In this document: one piece after another, positions 11,889-23,359 of the stretch
How the letters are laid out: every line of letters starts with the position of its first letter
How positions within the stretch are numbered: position 1 is the first letter of the stretch
Assembly (NCBI GenBank): GCA_009760855.2
Contig: WPIO01000068.1
Coordinates: 1,816,501-1,880,500 of the forward strand
From: Cristatella mucedo
Taxonomy: Eukaryota; Bryozoa; Phylactolaemata; Cristatellidae
Direction of reading: 5' to 3'
DNA: 64,000 bases
Program-made: the position numbers and the translations under genes
Notes under the pieces: generated by a model
Database searches by the model: none
The model's input: the letters and a program-made list of their open reading frames with translations, nothing else
What the model was told of the DNA's origin: nothing

Positions 11889-12419
11889 GTTCCAAAGTGA
11901 CCTCTCGTTAGACGACCATATCTGCTTCAGTCAAGTCTGCCTACTTTCAGCTACACAACATTGCTAAAATTCGGGCTTGTTTAGATAAGGATACAATGTC
12001 CAAGTTGGTTCATGCATTCGTGACATCCCGTCTCGACTTCTGTAACTCACTGCTTGCTGGCCTACCGCCATGTGCAATCAGGCAACTACAGCTGGTGCAA
12101 AACTCCTCAGCTAGGCTTGTCTGTCGCGAGCTTCGCACATACCAAATCACACCACTTCTCGCCGACCTGCACTGGCTACCAGTCAAGCAACAGATCGACT
12201 TCAAGGTTTTGTCGCTCACTTTTAGGTCACTTCATTCTTTGGCTCCAGACTATCTCTCAGATCTATTCCCCTAACAGTCCAAGCATAGTACCACCTGCTT
12301 TTTGGAATCGAACAGTTTATCAATACCTTGTGCAAACCTCAAATCCTTTGGAGACCGTGCATTTAGTTCGTATGCTCCCAAAGCCAGGAACTCTCCACAT
12401 CCCCTGACTTGACCACATG
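11889..12419 (+). mobile_element. LINE A fragment, plus strand (right part of split host copy)
   Basis: Begins with [10 protein letters not shown] and runs through [21 protein letters not shown] to the RT C-terminus, with frameshifts. It is the opposite strand to the element on its left and in line with 8526-8673. Confidence 0.85.
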
Positions 12420-12712
12420 CCTGGCATGATAGGTAGGCTGGTTGGTAAAGGTGAGATCGGCAACCTGTAAGCAAGACAGGTGGTCTGGAAATTGATTCGA
12501 TGCTTGATAGGGAGAGGGCGAAGCTCAGACGAAAGTGGTCAAGAGTTTACATATGTGAAAGCTACACCCTCTAGGCCAAACAAGGCGAGTTTGGTATTAG
12601 TTATGTATGTTTGGAGGCACAAGAAAAACTACTGGATAAAGCAAATTACAGCTATCTAGAAGGCTATCGTACATTTGTCTACTCACGCCTCATTCCACTT
12701 TTTCTTTCGTTT

Positions 12713-12856
12713 TGCCGAGGTGGTTTGGTGCAGTGGTTAAGGTGCTCGCCCAGACCAAGGTCTGGCTGCGGTCGTGGGCTCGTGCCCCGAGGCTTATGTG
12801 AAGCGCCTGAATAGTTATTAAGTTCTCTTGGGGCGCTATGTAAATGAATTACATTA
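12713..12856 (+). mobile_element. SINE1 copy 2
   Basis: GGTTTGGTGCAGTGGTTAAG A box, GGGCTCGTGCCCCG B box, tail GAAGCGCC...TATTAAGTTCTCT...GGCGCTATG and AAATGAATTACA. Confidence 0.9.
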
Positions 12857-13075
12857 AAAAATGTATTGTGCTTATGCCTACTGACACTGCATGCTGCCAC
12901 TAACCACATTTGCATGCTAACCCTGTGCATGTCACCCCTAACCATATTATTCATTTTTTTTTCAAGCGTGATTTTACTTACCATTCAATTGCATTTAACT
13001 TTGCAGCAAATGTAAAGCGCCTAGAAAGAGATTAAGTTCTCTGAGGGCGCTTTATCAAGTGCATTATTATTATTA
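12857..13075 (+). mobile_element. LINE A 3'UTR-only insertion
   Basis: Starts in the 3'UTR (GTGCTTATGCCTACTGACAC) and ends with the full tail hairpin at about 13013-13055 and (ATT)n. It directly follows the SINE1 copy. Confidence 0.9.
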
Positions 13076-16000
13076 TGTTTATGCGGTCCATCTTGCTGAT
13101 GCAATCGTCAAGTTCAATCCAGTCTTTGATGTGTACTGGCTTATTAAAGTAGACGTAAATAATGTATAAAAAGCTTTACGGTGCATTCAACATACATTGC
13201 ATGATCATATCGATATTTCAGGCGCTCATAGCCATTCTAGGGAGGGAATAGAGCACTTGTTGGTTTATACAAGTAACACGAAATACAGTCGAAACCCTAG
13301 TTGCAGTACCAATGCCACCATGTCTTAAGGTATAGACTATACTGGGAAGTACCGAGTCAATGGCTTCACACAATAAGCATGAAGTCACGACCTATGCACT
13401 ACGTTAACAGACAGCCGCAGAGCGCTTAGACCTAGAATTCATTTGATCTTGGTTGATCTACACACACCTTGCCTTGGAAGGTAAGTACACTTTTCACAGA
13501 TTTTTAAATCGTCGTGCTACATTCATCTTGGAATAAACACTGTCTAAAGGCTACACATGTATCAGTGAGATAGTACAAGTGCAGGAGGCCAGATACAATC
13601 ACACGTTCATTTATTGTTCCTTATGATGGCTAAAAAAGGCAAGCTTTACCAATATGGGCCGATCAATAATCGACCCTATTGAGTGAATAGAAATATAGAA
13701 AACCCAAAGAAGAGCTGCTTCTAAGCAGAGCTCCAACTGCATGAAAAATTCGCTATCAGCCGGTCGACGACGGCCTCGGAGACAAGTCCACACATGACGA
13801 AAATATTGACTTCTTCGCAAAACTCAGCTGCTTTGAGGTAAGGTGTAAGTGAATCCGACCTCTGCTGACCAGATTTGACGCATAGTACTTCCTTTGTTGG
13901 TCACTGCCAAAACCACACGAAAAGCTTTGTTAACAATTAAATTACAAACAATTACTCCTCTCAATATATTAGTCATCCTCCAAAAACTGCAACATTAAGA
14001 TATTGCTGTCATGGCAAATCAGATATTCAGCTGTCACAGCTTGTCAAGATAAAAAACATCAAAGCTGGAAGCCACAAATGGTCCAAATACATGCTGGCAC
14101 ACATGTTTATGAAGAAATCAGTGAGGTAGATAGGATAAGCATTTGAAATCCAAGTTCAAAAGCACACCAGCAAACAGCCTAACCAGAAACCGGTCAAAAT
14201 GTAGCATGGGCCTCATACTCAAGGGCTACGGTTAAGAGAGCCGATTGATGGGGTTGCATATTAACAAATCCCAACGCATAGCCAAAATCCTGTCTGCTGA
14301 CACGTGGCATTCGAAATGCTAATAACTTAAGAACGTTCCTCGAAGCTTTTGCTCCGTCGGTATCAATTGTCCAGTGTCCTTATGAATACCTTGTGCATGA
14401 ATAACTTGGGCATTTAACCAATTAGAACCAATCGACAGGCTTCATATCTAGTACAGGTCTTGTAAATAAAAAATGTACTCTTAAAAGAGCCAGTCAATAT
14501 TTAACTACAACTTATGTTGAGATGAGCTGTCCGGTCAAAAATTAAAAGAATTTGATGAAAGTTTGCATAAAGAAAAGGCTAATCACCCCAAAGGTGCCAG
14601 CACTTCCTAACCCATGAGGTGGGTTTGGGTAATGGAGCAACTCTAGATTGCCAGCAGCACTAGAAGGTTGAAAGCTACACCAAAAAAACCTTATGCATAT
14701 AATTTTTAAAGCAAGCCATAGCTATAAATTGATAGTCATACCGTAGTCCAATCGCATTCACTAAATCATGACTCGTCAACTACTTCATGCATAATGTAGG
14801 CATAAGTGCTGTTGCTATTGAATTATAGCTATGATAGTAACTGGATAACCACAATGCTGACCAAATCCATGGGTTAGAATTTGCCACCACCAAGCAGCAG
14901 CTTATTTGCTTTGCTTCGTAAAGCTCCCAGTTACAAACAAATCATTCAGAAAACCCTTCTCAGAAGGATCTCTTTTTAACTTACCAACACATACACACGG
15001 AGTACAATTCAAATAGCCTGGCAGATGCTTATCGGCTATAGTGCTCCCACCGCTGAATGCTTTTTAGCTTTTGAGTGGGGGAAGCCATGTTGGAAGTGCA
15101 CTAACCTAAGCAACCAACCCCTTTTTTTTTTATTTAAGCACACCATCGCTGCATTACAAATAGGAACAAGCAAAGATAGGCACCAACCAACTCACCTTTC
15201 CCACACGTCTTTCGACATGGTCAGAAAGGAAATACACCTGGACCAAAGGTAATGCATCACATCACGCAATTATCTTTGGAACAGCCACATACAAAGGCAG
15301 TGCAGTACATACCTAGCCAAAATACAACTTGTTTATCCAAGGTCAGACAAGGCTCCCAGCACCAACTCCAAGCAGCTGCTGATACCCATTTGACATCCAC
15401 ATACAAGATTAATTTGGTGTGCAGGGAGCTGAAGCACTGGTCTTTTTCGACTAGCCTCTGCAAAGTAGAGCCACCCAACATTGTCCCCTCACTTATACTG
15501 AGGTCAGTGTTGTTGCCAAGGCCGCCGTTATCCCTAACAAGAAATTTCGACGAACGTTTTACGCCGGCCGACAGGAACGGTTTTTATAGCAAGGGCCTCG
15601 CCGACTGCACGTCCCACGTGTCAAATCTAACTCGGTTCATGAAGTTGCACAACAAACTTTAGCAGCGCCTGCAAAATGGGCACATGCGCGGTAGAATGCT
15701 TGCAAGCAATGGCTAGCCAGCACTGTCGGGCGACTAGCTGTTAACCAGCTGACCATTGCCAAGCAAAAATGAAAGGTACGAAGTACAAGCTGACTCCTCA
15801 CCTCGGATAACATTACGAGGCATCGGCTCGCATTAACATTTGGGAGTCGTGTGTGCGGACCTTTTACGTTTATATCGCACGGTCGGTTCATCGAGAAACT
15901 CGAAGACTACGCAGACGAGTGTGACGGCGTTCAACAGCAGATCCGCATTCTCGGATGGGTCCTTCAGCTGGAAGCTGCAGTGGCAGTTCACACCACAAAC

Positions 16001-16286
16001 CAGCTCACCGCGGACCCTCACCCTTGCAGTAAAGGCCTTGTTAGGACTGCAGCCCTTGGAGCCGACTGGTGAGCTACAGTTGTAGCCAGCCGCGGCAGCA
16101 GCACACAGCACCCGCAGTGGGTTGCACTATGAGGCCAGCTTCAAATCGCATCTCGCTGCTGAGCAGGGTAAAGAAGGCACGCTCACGTCAAGTGGCAAAG
16201 CTGCTACAACAACGGCCTCCTCTGAGACAGGAAAAACAGGATAGGAGAGCAAATGAATGATGGTACCGTGATCGACGAAGACCCTG
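13076..16286. other. Unassigned AT-rich intergenic region
   Basis: No gene or named transposon was recognised. Open frames exist at 15257-15662 and 15833-16111 on both strands but match nothing I can name. Confidence 0.5.
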
Positions 16287-16292
16287 TTTATT
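16287..16292 (-). promoter_or_regulatory. Candidate poly(A) signal of the lark-type gene
   Basis: First AATAAA on the minus strand after the lark stop codon, about 480 bp downstream. Position and sequence are the only support. Confidence 0.3.
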
Positions 16293-16771
16293 CTATTTCT
16301 TCGTGCGCTATAAAAACGGCCAGCAATGGCGGACGCTTGCAGGCATGCAGTAAAATATCGCAGAACGCTCGTCTCGGTCGACTGCGCAGCCGCCACGCCA
16401 TTTATATACGCATTACGAGGCTTCGAGGAATCTGGCGGGCCACGATAAGGACGCTCTACCGCCGCAGTATATCGGTAACGGATTTGCAATATCGGCACTC
16501 GTGGCCATCGTTTATACGCCGGCCCTCGCTCCTTTGCCTCTTCTCAATAAGGTCTTGTTCGCTCTGGCGCCGGATAGCTAACAAATACAGAAAGAAACGC
16601 ATGTACACAGACAGAGACAAAACCCAGCACGAACCTGGCAGGCCGAGTCGCGGTGAAAGTTCAATCAATCTACTGACAACTACTACCAAGGTAATAGCCG
16701 AATGATGCCCGTTGCGCTTCTGTGACCGGGCAGGCAAAAAACAACAACAAAAACGTTGCACCAAGCGCTAC

Positions 16772-16820
16772 TTACGCGGCAGCTCGCTGATCCATCAGCG
16801 GATCATAGCCTGTAGCTCCA
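16772..16820 (-). CDS. Lark-type gene exon 5 (C-terminus)
   Basis: Acceptor TTTTCAG, then (G)GATGYDPLMDQRAAA and TAA. It continues the Ala/DP style of exon 4, which supports splicing. The stop overlaps a good donor (GC/GTAAGT), so a further exon is possible. Confidence 0.65.
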
Positions 16821-18991
16821 CTGAAAAGAAAAACAGATTACAGACTCTAAAAGTGCGTGGCTTGAGGTCAGTGAAGTGATGCACAGCAACATTCACATGA
16901 TTACGGGTCACAGCAGCAACGACGAATTGCCTACCCAAGTGCAGCAGCTCGTCTGTAGTACTCAGGTGGCGGCCGATCCAGGACTCGGCTCGTCATCGAT
17001 GCAGGCTGAGCACCCTGTGCAGCTCGATCAGCAACGTCGTAGGCAGCCCTAGCACCGGCTGCAGCATACGGGTCCTGTCGCTCGAGAGCCGGTCGCGAGT
17101 AGGGATCGCGATCGACCGGCGCAACGGCAAACGGGTCAGATGCCGGTGCCGCTGCTCTAGGCAACGCTGCATCCATCAGGTCGACAGGCACGCGAGGCTG
17201 CTCGGCAGCTCGCGCATAGACGTCACCATGATCAGCCGGCGCCACTCGGCCGTAGGGGTCAGCGCGAGGAGCACCACCATAGTAGGGGTCGGTGGCAGGA
17301 CGAGCCTGATACATGTCGGGCGCCCTCGGCGCAGCAGCAGGACCACCGTAGTATGGATCGACGGCGGCAGCGGCAGCAGCAGCACGGTAGGGATCAGCTC
17401 TTGCAAGGGCAGCACGGCGCTCTGCCAAGCTGCTAGCGTAGGGGTCCATCCTGAAATAGGAGGCAGGACATCAGCAAATAGTAGCAGCACTGCTGATGGC
17501 GAGGGAAGAAGTGATAAGTGACAGCATTTGACTGGCTGGACACTTCACCCACAGCTACCGACCTTACTGGTGGCCGCCTTCGTGCATATGCATCATATGG
17601 CCTTGCAGCTGCATACGGGTCGCCACCGTACAGATCAGCACCAGCTGCCGCACCCGTGTAGTACAACTCCCCTCCGTAGCCATCGTAAACCTCTTCAGTT
17701 CCATAATCTGCCTCTGCATAGCCGTATCCTGGGTCATACATTTCCGAGTAAGGCGGACCATATGCTCCACGGTAGGCTCCCCGCATGCCACCACGTGGTG
17801 CATAGCCTCCTCTGTATGGACCTTTATCAGACTTCTTGCCGTGAGACATCTACAATGGCAAACCAACAGATCCTAGAAATAAGAAGGGATTAAAATACAT
17901 ACACCATGCTGTTCAGCAATCAGGCTCAATAATGAAATTCTTGAAAAAACCGGTTATGGCAAGGCAGCAGTGACAGTGGTCCCCCCACTTAGTAGCACAC
18001 TATAAAAAAGCCAGTTTGCTAATGATAACCCTACTATACACCAGCATCGCTACTTGACCTTCGGTACACAGGTTGCTAGCAACACCTAAACCCCCTCACG
18101 CAAGTGCACAAGTTCAATTGTCGCCGCAGCAAACTTACATTCATGATTTAAGAAAAGCAATTTTCAATTATGCTTAATTACACATACAGCAAAACTTAAT
18201 CCAACCGAAATCAGAAATGAGGTATTGCAGCTGTGTACAAGCAGAGCTGCTAACATTCGAAATTTTACAATGATTCGTGGAGTATTTATGAGTAATGGAA
18301 TTACCAAGGCTCCATTGTAATAAAGCTGTTTACAAGTTCCGAGGATGTACCTCAAAAAGCTTCAAACATGTACCGCGACATGCCTGTTTAACAAGTTGGG
18401 ACAAGTCGCATGTGTTGCATAGGTCGGTAAATTTGTTATCTATAGATACATATCTAGTTTAGACATGGTTTGTACAATTGCCTTTTGTTCTTTTTAAGTG
18501 GAAATCGCCAAAACTTCTGATCTCATTTCCAACGTTTATTGTGAAAAGCACCCTTAACATTTATTTGATTGATTGCACCAATCTCGATATTTCCTCACAT
18601 TCACGCTTAGACGGTGCAAGAAATGCCAGCCACTCTAGTAGTAAATAAGGATATGTCATGTCAGCCTCGGGGGGGGGGGGGGGGTTGTACCCGTTGTATC
18701 GTAAGTGCAACAGGCGAGTCACACCAACACACGTTTTGACTCACTCAAAGGCATAAACAACAAAGGGGACACAATGGGAGGGGTGCAGCAACAGTATAGT
18801 TGACGTTGGACTTGAAATGGTCACCATGGTTTGGCCTAGGAGTTAAGGTGCTAGCCTTTAACGCCCAAGTCAAGGTGATTGCAGTTTATCAAGGTCGTGG
18901 GTTTGAGCCCTCCGTCATATGTGAAGCGCCAGGATAAAGATTAGGTTCTCGTAGGGTGCTAGGAAAATGTAGATAATACATACATCGACAT

Positions 18992-19045
<54 letters not shown>

Positions 19046-19610
19046 TTATACTTGAGAAAATGTGCTACTTTAACTGAACAATCTGTGATTGTTGGCAACA
19101 TTTAACGAACATGTAATAAGATAGATACGATATAAAGAACCGCTAATAAGGTCAGATGGCACCAACTGCTAAGCGTTTGAGTTTATCTGCTACAGTTAAA
19201 GCGTGTGCACGGTTAGCACAATCCTTACATAGCACTTAATTTCACTGCTGACACTAGGGGTATAACGGCTGAAAATACACTGCATCTAAAGTGAACTTAC
19301 CTCCACCCTGATTATGGTACCATTGAACGTCGTCTCGTGGAGCGCCTTCACCGCTTTCATAGCATCCTCTTCTTTCTCCATGTGCTAAAATTCAACGAAT
19401 GTCACTTGACAATGCTGTTCACACGTGATTTTAAGTAACACGTAAGCTACGATGGCAACTACACCACCCTTCCCCTCAATTTACACTTACGACAAAGCCG
19501 AAGTTCGTCAGGATATCCGATTCTGTTACTTTGCCATGTTTCTCGAAGAGGGCCTTCAGGTCTTCCGACTTTGACCCCTCTTTGATATTTCCGATAAATA
19601 TCTTTACCAT
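16772..19610 (-). CDS. RBM4/RBM14/lark-type RRM protein, five exons
   Basis: RNA-binding protein of the group that controls splicing and translation. Exons: 19610-19491, 19384-19301, 17849-17563, 17450-16935, 16820-16772 (phases 0, 0, 2, 2), 351 codons plus TAA. The first two exons make one RRM, with RNP2 IFIGNI at residues 4-9 and RNP1-like NFGFVHM at 36-42. After RVEMSHGKKSDKGP, similar to the end of RRM2 in RBM14, exon 3 is Gly/Arg/Tyr-rich (RGG and YGG). Exon 4 has repeated DPY/DPF motifs separated by Ala-rich linkers, as in RBM4-type tails. Unlike RBM4 and lark, only one RRM and no CCHC zinc knuckle are seen; I found no exon for them in the 17850-19300 intron. Which paralogue it is cannot be settled here. 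Confidence 0.86.
16935..17450 (-). CDS. Lark-type gene exon 4 (DPY-repeat tail)
   Basis: Acceptor TTTCAG before GATGGAC; reads (R)MDPYASSLAERRAAL. Contains DPY or DPF eight times. Ends CTTGG before GTAGGC; the TAG inside that donor would be a stop if the intron were retained. Confidence 0.85.
17563..17849 (-). CDS. Lark-type gene exon 3 (Gly/Tyr-rich)
   Basis: Acceptor ATTGTAG before MSHGKKSDKGPYRGG. The donor is placed at AAG/GTCGGT because only that phase (2) joins exon 4 without a stop. A nearby CCA/GTAAGG donor would put exon 4 into a frame with an early TAG. Confidence 0.82.
18300..18560 (+). mobile_element. Diverged relative of the 46-kb MITE
   Basis: AAGCTGTTTACAAG...GACAAGTCGCATG...GGTCGGTAA aligns with AAGCTGTATAAAAG...ATACGAGTCGCATG...ATAGGTAAG at about 46378-46490. 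A shared ACTTCTGATCTCATTTCCAA block corresponds to ACTTCCGATCCCAGTTCTAA near 46590. Confidence 0.6.
18669..18684. repeat. Poly-G run
   Basis: Sixteen consecutive G residues. Confidence 0.95.
18825..18980 (+). mobile_element. SINE1 copy 3
   Basis: TGGTTTGGCCTAGGAGTTAA A box, GTGGGTTTGAGCCC B box, tail GAAGCGCC...AAGATTAGGTTCTCG...GGTGCTAGG. Antisense-inserted in the lark-type gene's intron 2. Confidence 0.85.
18991..19041. repeat. (CA)n array
   Basis: About 25 CA units immediately after the SINE1 copy 3 tail, followed by TATATTTATA. Confidence 0.97.
19301..19384 (-). CDS. Lark-type gene exon 2 (RRM second half)
   Basis: Acceptor TTTTAG, then HMEKEEDAMKAVKALHETTF, ending IIRVE before GTAAGT. 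28 codons, phase 0. Confidence 0.92.
19491..19610 (-). CDS. Lark-type gene exon 1 (RRM first half)
   Basis: Starts MVKIFIGNI and ends NFGFV before GTAAGT. 40 codons, phase 0. Confidence 0.92.
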
Positions 19611-20708
19611 TTTATCCTATACGAAGAAATGAACTGCTCTCAATAAGCCACTACTCCGCGCGCGGCTTGCCGCGGTCGCGCTTGCTCTGCGGTGCGGCCG
19701 AGCGACGACGGTGCGTCCTTTACAAGCAAAGCGCCGCGGCATGCTTAATACTACAGCAAGATTCACCCAATGCAGTCTCAGAAGGCAACGTGTGTTGGAG
19801 ACCGCCTTTAGCCAAGACTCACCTGTTTCAACACTGTCACTATCAGTTTACCAACGCAGGTGCCCAACAAAATGGCGCGGGCGAGCCGGTACGCAAACCG
19901 GACGCTCTATTCTATTGGTCCTCGCGAAGACCCGGGCGCGCCGGCCAGCTGGCTGATCTAATTCTCACGACGAGAATAGACTGGCGTGTGAAATTTTGTA
20001 ATGATTCCGCTATCGCGCAAGTGTAAATATCGAATTGCGATCGCAGCGGTTGGATGATGCAGCGGCGCTAGTAGCTGTCTATTGGGGGAAGCCGAGGAAG
20101 CCATTTGGGTCACGTGCTGCCGTGAATCAGCCAGTACTGCGTTCACCTCGCTGCGGCGGCGATGCGCCTGACTTGCCGTATGCTACCTCGAAGAGGACGG
20201 CTCCTTATAAACTTCAAGACTAAGCACTGTATTCAACGATGACCAGTCGATCTATCGTCTGACTTAGACTAATGCCACTGAGACACATCAAGATGAGGCG
20301 CTCCTTAACGGTTCCGCCAGCCCCCCCCCCCCACGATTAAATCGCTAGCTAGCAGTCGTCGGCGCTAGAGATGAAGTTAAAAGAAAAATCCAGGACAACT
20401 AGGTGGCTGTCGCCGTAGAGAGCACTCCATTGATGCTAGGAGAAGTTGAATGGGTCGGGGAGGTCCGCCTAGAACGTCGGATGACTTGGCGGGGCGGACT
20501 GACCCGACTGCTGCAAGCTCGCCCGCGTGCTCAACGCGAACCGTACATTTTCCTGCGCAAGAGTTACACACGAATATGCAACCCAAAAGCCAACGAGAAA
20601 CGAATGGCGAGTTACGCTCTGTGACCTATGGCATAAACTCGCACAGCTCAGCGTTTACATTAGCGGATGCGTTCGCTAGCGGTCGAGTCGGCTGCTCCAA
20701 GTGAAAGG

Positions 20709-20807
<99 letters not shown>

Positions 20808-21329
20808 AGAGAAAGGGAGGGGGAGAGAGAGATGGAAAGAGAGAGAGCGAAAGAGAGACACGGAGAAAGAGAGAGCACAAAAGAGAGAGAGAGAGAGGGA
20901 GACAGATTGGGAGAGAAATTGAAAGAAAAGTGACACAAAAGAGAGAGAGAGAGAGACAGAGAGGAGGGAGGTTATCGTTCGCGAAGGCCGATGGATAGGT
21001 CGAAGGTCATGAACGAGCGACGTTGAAAGTCACACGACCCGTCCAGGCAACTACGGGGAAGCGTGCAGAGGCACAAGTATGAGACAGGCAGGACGGTCGA
21101 CCCTTGCGGCTGACGTGGCGTAGGAAGTTAGCAGTAGCCGGCGTCCTGTTCGAAGCGGCTTCGGCGAGTCAGCGCCAGAGAGCCCCGTTTGCGGCTCAAT
21201 CATCAAACTGTCTCAGGACTCTTGAACAGGTCGATGAACTGGAGTTTAACTCTTGAAAGACTGAATAGCGTGAGATAGCTGAGACTGGATTTGGCTAGGT
21301 GCATTCAATCGTACAAGCCGTATCCTGTC
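19611..21329. other. GC-rich promoter side of the lark-type gene, then purine arrays
   Basis: 19640-20200 is CpG-rich and lies directly 5' of the lark-type start; it is the likely promoter region. The rest holds a C12 run at 20321-20332 and GA arrays. No gene recognised. Confidence 0.45.
20709..20966. repeat. (GA)n array and purine-rich flank
   Basis: Perfect GA from about 20710 to 20800, then interrupted GA/GGA purine sequence to 20966. Confidence 0.95.
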
Positions 21330-22110
21330 GTTAGTTGTGGGCAAACCAAGCGTGTCTCAGAAATTCAAGAACCTATTCACTCAAAATCGGTTCTGTCAGC
21401 ATTCGTCCTGTTGTACCTCCCAGGGAGTTCTGGGTGTAGTGTTCCAAAGTGACTTTGAACTAGACGGCCCAATCAGATCCACAGTCAAGTCCACCTACAT
21501 TCAGCTGCGAAACACCACAAAATTTGGGCTTGCTTTGAAAGGGATGCCTTATCCAAGTTGGTCCATGCACATCGCGTCTCGACCTCTGTAGCTCACTACT
21601 CGCTTGCCTTTTAGAGTGTTCAAAAAGGTGCTTGCAAGTTGGTGCGAAACTCAGCAGATTGTTTTCGTGCACTATTGCCAAATCAGATCAGTTCTAGCGG
21701 ACCTCCACTGCCTCCCATTCAATCGACTACAAGATTTTGTCACTCACGTTCCTTCCTTCTCTTGCTCCAGCCAACCTATCAGAGTTACTTTCCCGCCAGG
21801 CTAAGCATCCCGTACCATCCGTTCTTCTTACTCAAGTCGTCTAGCTGTGCCTTGAACCCACCCCAAAGCCTTTTGGAAACTGTGCCTTTAGTAGCTCTTA
21901 AACTTTCAAAGCCTGGAACTCACTTTCGACTGACGTCACAATACCCCCTGACCGTATAACATTTAAACAGACGTCTCAAGCGTATCTGTTCGTCACAGCA
22001 TTTCCGGATGTGCTGACACTGTGCATGCATGCTATCACTATGTTGTCATGTTTCCTTTAAAACAGAGTCATCGCATTGCGGAGAGGTCCAATACAAAAAT
22101 AATAGTAATA
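21330..22110 (+). mobile_element. LINE A-related, strongly degenerate copy
   Basis: Carries MGKPSVSQ, VVFQSDFELD and later RT C-terminal traces in several frames, ending near an AATAATAGTAATA tail at 22100. More diverged than the other A copies, possibly an older subfamily. Confidence 0.7.
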
Positions 22111-22199
22111 TGACACTATGCAGTGCCATACGAGAATTTCATCTGCACTTGCGACAGCAGAGCTAGGCTTTGAAAGCCTATCCGTTCCGTCCCCGAGTC

Positions 22200-22300
22200 A
22201 TTCGGACCTTAAGGACCTGAATCTGCGCCTCCTATTTCTAGACGTCAGAATGCCGACGTCTGTTTTGAGAACTCGCTTTACAAGGCCGAACGAACAAGAG
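22200..22300 (+). repeat. Dispersed direct repeat D, copy 1
   Basis: CTGCGCCTCCTATTTCTAGA...TTTACAAGGCCGA...GAGCCAAGCAA; partner at about 23360-23455. Confidence 0.55.
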
Positions 22301-23359
22301 CCAAGCAACGGCGATATTCTTCCATTTGACGAGAGCGCGCTTGCTTAATTAGTAGATCGTCGTTTCCAGAGGCGAACGGGCTATTGGAGCGTTACCATCG
22401 GCAGTTCTAGTCCTCCATTCGGGCTTGCCTGAACCTCATGCGTTGGCACCTTCAATTCTCCCGCCCTCAGCGGTCGAATTTTATGAGCAGAGATGTAAGG
22501 TTTTGCGAGTCCCGTCAAGGGGCAGCTGGATCTACCGAACCCGTAGGACAGCTCGTGCAGAGCCACAGCCGGTCGAGAGGACTTTTCTCGTCATCGACGT
22601 CGCCGCCGGTAAAGAGGACACCTCTGCTATTAATGTAGACATTGCAAGAGGGACAGCGACACCGAGGACGGGAGGACGGCGGCGTGCTCGACCTCCGACC
22701 CCTGACCCACCCCCCCCCCGCCTGCCACTCGCCAGCAGAGTCGGCGAAAGCCAAGGGGTGGCCGGAAATACGCTGGCCAGCTTGACGACGAACGGAAACG
22801 GTCCGAGAAACGGGGCGCACGTCTGCGGACGGCGACTCAAACATCTCGCTCCTTTCAGGAAAGGAAGGATGGATGGATCAAAGAAAGTCGGGATGGGGGT
22901 TTCATGAAAGGAAGGATTTCAAGAGATTTCAAGAGGGGAATCGGGATTTCAAGAAAGGAAAGATGGAGCGAGCCAGCCAGCTCGGTCCTTCCTTCAGCCA
23001 CCCATCGCGTCGGCAGCAGACAAGCAGATGCACCAGACGTCGAGCTGGCTCTCGGTATGAGCAGCTGATGCACGATCCTTGTACTTAACTGTCCCGCCTC
23101 CCTCGACCAACTCTCTCCAACTATTCGCTCTCAAGTCGTTTCGGCAGACCCCCTCCACCGCCGAGGGCAGGCCTCTGCTCCGAAACACTCTCTCGCCTCT
23201 TTTTGAAAGTCACGGCATTTTATTTGCCCTTTTCCCTTGCTTGCAGTCGCTTGCTAGCAGCGATCTGGGTGAAGGATGACGTTGCAACCACGGTAACGCC
23301 AGGCATTGACGCCCGTAGCCCCTCCAGTCGGCCGACGTCCGCACGATTCCGCCTCACAG

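Larger units (their letters stand above)
8674..11890 (-). mobile_element. LINE family A, longest copy (L2/CR1-type non-LTR retrotransposon)
   Basis: The element reads right to left and ends in (AAT)n at 8674-8695 on the plus strand. The minus strand encodes an apurinic-like endonuclease (11888-10473) with WNPRSMCNK, ALTETWL, GDFNVHF and SSDHMQ motifs, then a reverse transcriptase (10356-9082) with [22 protein letters not shown] and YADD. It is broken: a stop or frameshift lies between EN and RT near 10473-10356, and another frameshift near 9195 separates the C-terminal piece (9193-8912). The 3'UTR carries the conserved tail hairpin. A family-A 5' extension seen at 36.1-36.6 kb and 51.3-52.2 kb is missing, so this copy is probably 5'-truncated and inactive. 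Confidence 0.92.
17850..19300. other. Lark-type gene intron 2 contents
   Basis: Holds an old relative of the 46-kb MITE (about 18300-18560), a G homopolymer (18669-18684), SINE1 copy 3 and a (CA)n array. No second RRM exon was found. Confidence 0.6.

Noticed and set aside
12679-12984. Frames across SINE1 and LINE tails (for example ending RGLCEAPE)
   Set aside because: Shadow translations of SINE heads that recur at several copies.
20626-20938. Arg/Glu- and Ser/Leu-repeat proteins on both strands
   Set aside because: Microsatellite artefact of the GA array.
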